From RGIG3701 sp017403345 (GTDB taxonomy: Bacteria; Planctomycetota; Planctomycetia; Pirellulales; Thermoguttaceae), in NCBI GenBank assembly GCA_017403345.1, contig JAFQOH010000104.1, forward strand, positions 1-6,983: a DNA stretch of 6,983 nt, given 5' to 3'. Of the stretch, positions 1 to 5,244 are shown one piece after another. Each line of letters starts with the position of its first letter. Within the stretch, counting starts at the first letter, position 1. Under the pieces are notes generated by a model that had not been told where the DNA came from, searched no databases, and was given only the letters and a program-made list of their open reading frames with translations. The position numbers and the translations under genes are program-made.

Positions 1-284
1 AAAACGCCGTCTGACGCAAAACGCCGTCTGACGCAAAACGCCGTCTGACGCAAAACGCCGTCTGACGCAAAACGCCGTCTGACGCAAAACGCCGTCTGAC
101 GCAAAACGCCGTCTGATGAAAAACGCCGTCTGACGCAAAACGCCGTCTGACGCAAAACGCCGTCTGACGCAAAACGCCGTCTGATGAAAAACGGCGTCTG
201 ATGAAAAACGGCGTCTGATGAAAAACGGCGTCTGATGAAAAACGGCGTCTGACGCAAAACGCCGTCTGATGAAAAACGGCGTTT
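1..284. repeat. 17-bp tandem repeat array 1 (16 full units plus a partial unit)
   Basis: Sixteen contiguous 17-bp direct repeats start at 1, 18, 35 and so on to 256, and a truncated seventeenth starts at 273. The type unit is AAAACGCCGTCTGACGC. Only two sites vary. Base 7 is C or G, and the last three bases are CGC or TGA. All four combinations occur, in the order A x6, B, A x3, B, C x3, D, B, then partial C (A = C/CGC, B = C/TGA, C = G/TGA, D = G/CGC). There are no spacers, so it is not CRISPR. The array touches the left edge, so its true length is unknown. The plus strand is full of TGA stops and no gene is supported inside it. The last full unit and the partial unit form a 9-bp inverted repeat (257-265 with 276-284). 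Confidence 0.98.
257..284. repeat. Inverted repeat closing array 1
   Basis: AAACGCCGT at 257-265 and ACGGCGTTT at 276-284 are exact reverse complements separated by a 10-base loop (CTGATGAAAA). The left arm lies in the last full array unit and the right arm in the truncated unit, so the array ends in a hairpin resembling the intrinsic terminator at 1331-1357. The plus strand continues into a C-rich tract (CCCCCTTTC), not a T run. A terminator function in the plus direction is therefore doubtful. Confidence 0.6.
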
Positions 285-370
285 CCCCCTTTCAGAAAAG
301 ATCTCCAAACCTTAAAGTTCAAAAGTCCCCCAAAATCCCCCAAAAACGAAACCTAAAAAAATTCCAGACC

Positions 371-375
371 AAGGA
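371..375 (+). promoter_or_regulatory. Ribosome binding site of the first esterase gene
   Basis: AAGGA lies 11 bases before the ATG at 387. The second esterase gene has a similar motif at the same 11-base spacing, which supports both start choices. No convincing -35/-10 pair was found between the end of array 1 (284) and this site. That stretch is A- and C-rich and contains two copies of TCCCCCAAAA. Confidence 0.6.
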
Positions 376-386
376 ACAGACTGATC

Positions 387-1241
387 ATGAAACACACATT
401 CCTTTCCTCAGCCCTCGCGCTGTTTGCCGTCCTCTCGCTTACGCTTTCAAGTGCTGTTTTTGCCGGTGAGCGGGTCAACCTCTGGCCGGAAGGCAAAACA
501 CCGAATTTCGAGCCGCACCAGACTGTGCCGACCTACGAGATCTGCGTTCCGGCTGAAAAGAAAAGCGACACGTGCGTCGTCGTTTTCCCCGGCGGAGCCT
601 ACCAAGGCTGCTGCGACCAGCATGAAGGCGTCGCGATCGCCAATTACTTCAACGAAAAAGGCGTGACGGCGGTCATCGTGCGCTACCGAGTTTCCCGTCC
701 CAAGACCGTTGCCAAGCACGTCACGGCCTGGCAGGATGCGCAGCGTGCGGTACGCACCGTCCGTTCCCGTGCCGCGGAACTCGGGATCGATCCGGAAAAG
801 ATCGGCTGCACCGGATTCTCTGCCGGCGGACACCTGACGCTCATGACCTCCACGACGAGTCAGACTCCCGCTTACGAACCGGTCGATGAACTCGATCAGG
901 TCCCGTGCCACGTCAACTTCGCGATCCCGGTCTATCCGGCCTACGTTCTGGAAGACGGAAATGACGGTCCCAATTCCGGAAAAGGGAACGATTCGACCAT
1001 GGTCGCCGACTTTGCGTTTGACGCCAAGACCCCGCCGATGTGCCTCATCCATGGTGATCTGGACGTCTACTCGCCGATGGGCTCCGTCGCGGTCTACCAC
1101 AAACTCCGCACGATGAACATTCCGGCAGAAATGCACATTTACGCAAACGTGAAGCACGGTTTCGGCGGCATTCGCGGCGAGCAGCACGTCTCGGCGTGGC
1201 TGGACCGCGTGAAAGCCTGGATGACGGTCATGGGATTCTAG
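387..1241 (+). CDS. Secreted alpha/beta-hydrolase esterase (BD-FAE / acetylxylan-esterase-like), paralog 1
   Basis: The protein has 284 residues and is predicted to be an exported serine esterase. Seen: a signal peptide (MKH start, hydrophobic core, VFA/GER cleavage after residue 26); an N-terminal LWPEG motif (32-36); an oxyanion-loop motif FPGGAY (67-72); the segment DAQRAVRTVRSRAAELGIDP (117-136); nucleophile-elbow GFSAGGH with Ser145; HGDLD with the likely acid Asp226; and HGFG with His257. This order and the length match the alpha/beta-hydrolase family that includes acetylxylan and feruloyl esterases. The exact substrate (acetyl, feruloyl or another ester) cannot be told. It has seven cysteines also present in paralog 2 (53, 63, 75, 76, 141, 174, 219), unusual for an exported enzyme. 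It is followed by an intrinsic terminator and then by paralog 2. Its sequence around the catalytic Asp (VYSPMGS) departs from the D..VP pattern that paralog 2 keeps, which suggests divergent specificity. The fold is near certain and the substrate open. Confidence 0.88.
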   Translation: MKHTFLSSALALFAVLSLTLSSAVFAGERVNLWPEGKTPNFEPHQTVPTYEICVPAEKKSDTCVVVFPGGAYQGCCDQHEGVAIANYFNEKGVTAVIVRYRVSRPKTVAKHVTAWQDAQRAVRTVRSRAAELGIDPEKIGCTGFSAGGHLTLMTSTTSQTPAYEPVDELDQVPCHVNFAIPVYPAYVLEDGNDGPNSGKGNDSTMVADFAFDAKTPPMCLIHGDLDVYSPMGSVAVYHKLRTMNIPAEMHIYANVKHGFGGIRGEQHVSAWLDRVKAWMTVMGF

Positions 1242-1260
1242 TCCCGGCGCACACGCACTC

Positions 1261-1321
1261 TGCCGGAAAACTCCGATCCACCGTGCGTACACTTTGCCGG
1301 AAAACTCCGATTCCCGGTGCG
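1261..1321 (+). repeat. Two-copy direct repeat with a 34-bp period between the esterase genes
   Basis: A 27-base segment at 1261-1287 recurs at 1295-1321 with 24 of 27 bases identical. Both copies begin TGCCGGAAAACTCCGAT, which is 17 bases. The start-to-start distance is 34 bp, twice the 17-bp period of the two long arrays. The sequence before copy 1 (1243-1260, GCGCACACGCACTC) resembles the spacer before copy 2, which hints at a third, decayed unit. It lies between the stop of paralog 1 and the terminator. No function is evident. Confidence 0.75.
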
Positions 1322-1325
1322 CTCA

Positions 1326-1365
1326 ACGCAAAACGCCGTCCATTTTCGACGGCGTTTCATTTTTT
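1326..1365 (+). terminator. Intrinsic terminator after esterase paralog 1
   Basis: AAACGCCGTC at 1331-1340 pairs perfectly over 10 bp with GACGGCGTTT at 1348-1357, around the 7-base loop CATTTTC, and is followed by CATTTTTTC. This is a classical rho-independent terminator for the upstream gene. Its left flank and arm (1326-1340, ACGCAAAACGCCGTC) are identical over 15 bases to array 1 across a unit boundary. Paralog 2 begins only 37 bases after the T run, so it needs either readthrough or a promoter overlapping this region. No clear promoter was seen. Confidence 0.88.
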
Positions 1366-1386
1366 CAGTCCGAATTCCCCTAGATC

Positions 1387-1391
1387 AGGAG
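1387..1391 (+). promoter_or_regulatory. Ribosome binding site that fixes the start of esterase paralog 2
   Basis: AGGAG lies 11 bases before the ATG at 1403, the same spacing as for paralog 1, and 23 bases before the next in-frame ATG at 1415. The reading frame is open upstream as far as a GTG at 1196. That extension would read through the end of paralog 1 and the terminator, and it would bury the signal peptide, so the start at 1403 is preferred. Confidence 0.65.
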
Positions 1392-1402
1392 CTCTCGACC
1401 CA

Positions 1403-2269
1403 ATGTTCCCTAAAATGCGTTTTTCGTTCCTTTCGTCTTTCCTTACGGCATTTTTTCTTTTCCTCGCCTTCCACAGTACTCTACTCTGTGCCGGCGAGCA
1501 GATACCGATTTGGCCGGACGGTAAAATTCCGAATTTCCAAGATCACCAAACCATCCCAACTTACGAGCTCTGCGTTCCTGCGGAAAAGAAGAGCGGCGCC
1601 TGCGTCATCATTTTTCCCGGCGGCGCGTACCGGAAATGCTGCGATCAGCACGAAGGAGTCCGAGTCGCGCAGTACTTCAACCAAAAAGGCGTGACGGCCG
1701 TCATCGTGCGATACCGGGTCGCTCGTCCCCAAAACACAGCCAAGCATCTTTCCGCGTGGCAGGACGCACAGCGCAGCGTCCGTCTCGTTCGTTCCCGTGC
1801 TGCGGAACTCGGCATCGACCCGGAAAAGATCGGCTGCCTCGGTTTCTCGGCTGGAGGGCATCTCACGCTCATGACGGCGGCTGCGAGTCAGACTCCCGCT
1901 TACGAGCCGGTCGATGAACTCGATCAGGTCTCCTGCCACGTGAATTTCGCGATCCCGGTCTACCCGGCTTACGTTCTGCAGGAATGCAGCGACCGGCCGT
2001 ACTCAGGGACCGGTGAGAATATGAAAATGGTCACCGACTTCACGTTTGACGCCCAAACGCCCCCCATGTGCCTCATTCACGGCGACGCGGATACCGTTCC
2101 GTCGTGGGGATCCTTGGCCGTTTATCGCCAGCTCCGCACGATGAACATTCCGACGGAAATGCACATCTACGCGAAAGCGGGACACGGTTTCGGCGCCCGC
2201 AATGGCGGAGAGCACCTCAACGGCTGGCTTGACCGAGTGCATGAATGGATGATAGCCATGGGATTTTAG
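1403..2269 (+). CDS. Secreted alpha/beta-hydrolase esterase (BD-FAE / acetylxylan-esterase-like), paralog 2
   Basis: The protein has 288 residues from the ATG at 1403. By my hand alignment it is about 72% identical to paralog 1 over the 258-residue mature part, without gaps. It has a signal peptide with a hydrophobic core at residues 7-28 and likely cleavage at LCA/GEQ after residue 30. The cysteine at 29 does not sit in a normal lipobox, so a lipoprotein is unlikely. The catalytic set is GFSAGGH with Ser149, HGDADTVPS with Asp230, and GHGFG with His261; the oxyanion-loop motif is FPGGAY (71-76). Unlike paralog 1, its acid loop keeps the DTVP form common in the family. The cysteines of paralog 1 are conserved, with one extra near residue 195. 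The gene ends 38 bases from the convergent priA stop, and no good hairpin is visible in that gap. The role is inferred to be ester removal from polysaccharide or a related substrate outside the cytoplasm; the substrate is unknown. Confidence 0.87.
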   Translation: MFPKMRFSFLSSFLTAFFLFLAFHSTLLCAGEQIPIWPDGKIPNFQDHQTIPTYELCVPAEKKSGACVIIFPGGAYRKCCDQHEGVRVAQYFNQKGVTAVIVRYRVARPQNTAKHLSAWQDAQRSVRLVRSRAAELGIDPEKIGCLGFSAGGHLTLMTAAASQTPAYEPVDELDQVSCHVNFAIPVYPAYVLQECSDRPYSGTGENMKMVTDFTFDAQTPPMCLIHGDADTVPSWGSLAVYRQLRTMNIPTEMHIYAKAGHGFGARNGGEHLNGWLDRVHEWMIAMGF

Positions 2270-2307
2270 AGTCTTTTCAATTCAAATGGCGGGTTTTCGG
2301 GCCGTTC

Positions 2308-4722
2308 TCACAGCATGGCGATTGGGTCCAGGTCGATGATCCACTGGATCTCCGACGGGATCTTCACCTCCGCCTGCGTTCGTTCCAGAGCCTCGCAGAG
2401 AACGTCCCGGTCCCGCGCGTGCGCCTGGATGTGGAATCGGTAGAAGTCGCGCAGTTTCACGACCGGGCACGGCGCTGGGCCTAGGACTCGTCCGTCCGCG
2501 GCATGAAGACTCTGAAGCTCTTGCCGGATCCTCAGCGCGAGCGTCTCTGCCGCCTCTTTCGCCCCATTTTCGTCCGTTCCGCGCACGACGATCCGCGCAA
2601 GTTCCCCGTACGGCGGGTACTTGAGAGCTTTCCGAAGCGGAAGCGCGTAGTTCGCAAATCCATGGTAATCGTGCCGGCATGCGAACTGGATCGCGGAATT
2701 CTCCGGCTGAAAGGACTGAACGAGCACATCGCCGCCTGCGTCGCCGCGTCCGGTCCGTCCCGCGACCTGCGTGATGAGGTGGAACGTGCGCTCCTCGGCA
2801 CGAAAATCCGGAAGATGCAGCGCAGTGTCCGCGTTGATGACGCCCACGAGCGTGACGTTCGGAAAGTCCAGCCCCTTCGCGATCATCTGCGTCCCGAGCA
2901 AAATGTCGATCTCCCCTGCTCGAAACTGAGCGAACGCCTTCTCGTGCGCACCGCGAGCCTGCATCGAGTCCGTGTCCATCCGCAAAACACGGGCATTTGG
3001 AAACCGGCTCTGGATCTCAACTTCGAGTTTCTGCGTCCCCATTCCGGAGTATCGGATCGACGGACTTCCGCATTGCGGGCAGTTCTGCGGCGGAACGGAA
3101 TGGTAGTCGCAGTAATGGCAGATGACCTCGCCGGCCGATTTGTGGTGCGTGAGCGAGATCTCGCAGTGCGGACAGGAAAGAACGGCTCCGCAGGCCGGGC
3201 ACTGAATGTGCGTCGAGAAACCGCGGCGGTTCAGGAAGAGGATGATCTGCTGCTTTTTTTGGAGACACTCATTCATCGCAACGTGCATTTTCCGGCCGAT
3301 CGCACCGTTGGAGATCGTGTCCCGGATCCGAAGATCGACCGTTGAAACGTGCGGCAGGACTCGGTTTTTGACGCGCCGAACGAGCGGGATCAGCTCATAC
3401 TCACCCGTTTGTGCCCGATGCCAGCTTTCCAGAGACGGCGTCGCAGAACCGAGCAGGACGAGCGCATTCTCCATCTTTCCGCGCTGGATCGCGACCTCGC
3501 GCGCATGGTACCGAGGCGCCATGGAGTCCTGCTTGAAACTCGTTTCGTGCTCCTCATCGATGACGATCAGCCCAAGACGCGGCGTCGGGGCAAAAACGGC
3601 ACTTCGCGCTCCGACGATGACTTCCACGTCGCCGTGCAGGATCCGTTCCCATTCATCGTGCCGCTGCGCATCCGTCAAATGACTGTGCAGGACCGCAATG
3701 TTTGCGAATCGGCTCCGAAACCGCTGGACCGTCTGCGGAGTGAGCGAGATCTCCGGGACCAGCACGATCGCTTGACGCCCGGCCCGGACGACTTCACGGA
3801 TCGCATGAACGTAGACTTCCGTCTTTCCGCTTCCCGTCACACCGTGGAGCAGGATCGGACGCGGCACTTTGCGTGAATGGAGCGCCTCGCGGATCTTCAC
3901 CATCGCGGCGTTCTGCTCCGGATTCAGAACGAGGTCCGTCTGCTTCGTGAACTCACCGGCATCGTGATCACCGGCTCCCGTCCGGATCCGCGACTGCTGC
4001 GACTGGATGAATCCGCGTTCCCGCAGCAGTTTCACGGGCCCGTAAGAAACGTTCGTGCGCCGAGCAAGCTCTTCCGTCGTGAGCGGCTTTCCCCACATCA
4101 TCAGCGTGTGAAGTATCTTTTCCTGGGTCGGCGTCAGACGCAGTTCACGCGGGATCTCGGTCTTCTCACAGGCCTGACGGATCTTTGCATCCTGCACCGT
4201 CTCAAAATTGGCGTAGCTCAGCGGCTTGGCAGCTTCCTGCGCCTCCTGCCTGCGCAGTTCCAGGGCCTTCACACCTTTTTCGGAGATCGAAAGAAGGACA
4301 GCCATTCGCGTTCCCGCATTTTCCCGTACCCCAGCCGGCAGCACGCTCTGCAGGACCGTTCCCCACGGACAGAGCCAATGTTCGCCGATCCAGCGGGTCA
4401 ACTCAAGCATCATGGGGGAAATGAGCGGTTTCTCATCCAGGATCTTCGACGCGAATTTCAATTTCATCCGGGACGCCGAAACGGTGTGGACTGCGATGCA
4501 GAAAACGGTTGCAGGCCGGTTCGATCTCCCGAGCGGCACTTCGAGACGCATGCCCGGCTGGACCTTTCCAACCCATGCAGGAGGGAGCGCGTAATCCAAC
4601 GGTTTCGCGATCCCTTCGGGAAAAACGACGCTTACGGCAGGGATCTCTTCCCCCTGCTCTTCCACGTTCCATGGATCTCGCGGTTTCCCGCCGGTCTCAA
4701 AAAGGAAGTACTGCTCGTCCAT
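2308..4722 (-). CDS. priA: Primosomal protein N' (replication restart helicase PriA)
   Basis: The protein has 804 residues. PriA is a 3'-to-5' DNA helicase that recognises stalled or collapsed forks in the cytoplasm and starts primosome assembly to reload the replicative helicase. Seen, in order: the N-terminal DNA-binding domain (about 28-130, with FPEGIAKPLDYALP), a winged-helix-like region (about 195-240), Walker A GVTGSGKT (294-301), DEEH box (389-392), LLGSATPS (423-430), a zinc-binding insertion with eight cysteines (508, 511, 517, 520, 535, 538, 548, 551), motif V region GTQMIAKGLDFPNV (610-623), motif VI QVAGRTGRG (652-660), and the C-terminal domain. All key residues are present, so it should be active. 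It is somewhat longer than the 732-residue E. coli protein, partly through about 28 extra N-terminal residues. The next Met is residue 58, inside the conserved domain, so the ATG at 4722 is the sensible start, although its ribosome binding site is weak. Tandem array 2 starts about 50 bp upstream of that ATG. Confidence 0.98.
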   Translation of the reverse strand: MDEQYFLFETGGKPRDPWNVEEQGEEIPAVSVVFPEGIAKPLDYALPPAWVGKVQPGMRLEVPLGRSNRPATVFCIAVHTVSASRMKLKFASKILDEKPLISPMMLELTRWIGEHWLCPWGTVLQSVLPAGVRENAGTRMAVLLSISEKGVKALELRRQEAQEAAKPLSYANFETVQDAKIRQACEKTEIPRELRLTPTQEKILHTLMMWGKPLTTEELARRTNVSYGPVKLLRERGFIQSQQSRIRTGAGDHDAGEFTKQTDLVLNPEQNAAMVKIREALHSRKVPRPILLHGVTGSGKTEVYVHAIREVVRAGRQAIVLVPEISLTPQTVQRFRSRFANIAVLHSHLTDAQRHDEWERILHGDVEVIVGARSAVFAPTPRLGLIVIDEEHETSFKQDSMAPRYHAREVAIQRGKMENALVLLGSATPSLESWHRAQTGEYELIPLVRRVKNRVLPHVSTVDLRIRDTISNGAIGRKMHVAMNECLQKKQQIILFLNRRGFSTHIQCPACGAVLSCPHCEISLTHHKSAGEVICHYCDYHSVPPQNCPQCGSPSIRYSGMGTQKLEVEIQSRFPNARVLRMDTDSMQARGAHEKAFAQFRAGEIDILLGTQMIAKGLDFPNVTLVGVINADTALHLPDFRAEERTFHLITQVAGRTGRGDAGGDVLVQSFQPENSAIQFACRHDYHGFANYALPLRKALKYPPYGELARIVVRGTDENGAKEAAETLALRIRQELQSLHAADGRVLGPAPCPVVKLRDFYRFHIQAHARDRDVLCEALERTQAEVKIPSEIQWIIDLDPIAML

Positions 4723-4771
4723 TTAAGGAAATCTCAGACAAAAAAAGGAAGCCAAAATCGGGCACTCTTCA

Positions 4772-5145
4772 AAACGCCCTGAATCGCGAAACGCCCTGAA
4801 TCGCGAAACGCCCTGAAACGCAAAACGCCCTGAATCGCGAAACGCCCTGAATCGCGAAACGCCCTGAATCGTGAAACGCCCTGAATCGTGAAACGCCCTG
4901 AATCGTGAAACGCCCTGAATCGTGAAACGCCCTGAATCGCGAAACGCCCTGAATCGCGAAACGCCCTGAATCGTGAAACGCCCTGAATCGTGAAACGCCC
5001 TGAATCATGAAACGCCCTGAAACGCGAAACGCCCTGAATCGCGAAACGCCCTGAATCGTGAAACGCCCTGAATCATGAAACGCCCTGAATCGTGAAACGC
5101 CCTGAATCGCGAAACGCCATGAATCGTGAAATGAGCGGAAACGTG
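4772..5145. repeat. 17-bp tandem repeat array 2 (21 units plus one degenerate unit)
   Basis: Twenty-one contiguous 17-bp units run from 4772 to 5128 in perfect register, and a decayed unit (12 of 17 matches) lies at 5129-5145. The first 12 bases, AAACGCCCTGAA, are invariant in 20 units; the last unit has one change (CCAT for CCCT). The last five bases vary: TCGCG, TCGTG, TCATG, ACGCG or ACGCA. There are no spacers. On the minus strand the array is open over a 141-codon stretch with a 17-residue period, but that is a by-product of a stop-free repeat and not a credible gene. The array fills most of the 522-bp gap between the WD40 stop and the priA start, in what would be the priA upstream or leader region. 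The 49 bases between it and priA, and 5146-5195, show no convincing promoter. Confidence 0.98.
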
Positions 5146-5192
5146 CCCTCAAAACTGCGAAATTATTGCAAAACTCACGCAGACACGCTCCC

Positions 5193-5225
5193 AAACCTGC
5201 GAGGTCCCTTAAAGACCCCGCAGGT
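5193..5225 (-). terminator. Probable intrinsic terminator of the WD40 gene
   Basis: CCTGCGAGGTC (5196-5206) and GACCCCGCAGG (5214-5224) flank a 7-base loop about 20 bases beyond the WD40 stop. Read as minus-strand RNA, all 11 positions pair, one as G-U; on the plus strand that position is an A-C mismatch. This supports a terminator acting on the WD40 transcript. The minus-strand T tail is short (TTT then GGG), while the plus side has TATTTTTA. It could therefore be weak or partly bidirectional, and some readthrough into array 2 and priA is possible. Confidence 0.58.
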
Positions 5226-5244
5226 ATTTTTAAACCAGCGTTTT

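Noticed and set aside
1..284. The array unit contains GCCGTCTGA, nine bases of the Neisseria DNA uptake sequence GCCGTCTGAA.
   Set aside because: No unit has the full ten bases (the next base is C or T), the copies are packed head to tail and not dispersed, and nothing else points to Neisseria. Treated as coincidence.
1196..1402. An N-terminal extension of esterase paralog 2 from the GTG at 1196.
   Set aside because: It would overlap the end of paralog 1, translate through a terminator, and bury a clear signal peptide. The AGGAG before 1403 supports the shorter form.
2503..4782. Long plus-strand open frames opposite priA.
   Set aside because: They are antisense shadows of a clearly conserved priA coding sequence and show no domain features of their own.
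1..5145. CRISPR arrays.
   Set aside because: The repeats are 17 bp and directly abut with no unique spacers, and no cas gene is present.
4769..5194. A 141-codon minus-strand reading frame with a 17-residue repeating peptide (FHDSGRF and similar).
   Set aside because: It arises because a 17-bp unit without stops in the frames read is not a multiple of three. It begins at a TTG in the terminator hairpin region, has no ribosome binding site, and consists almost wholly of repeat.
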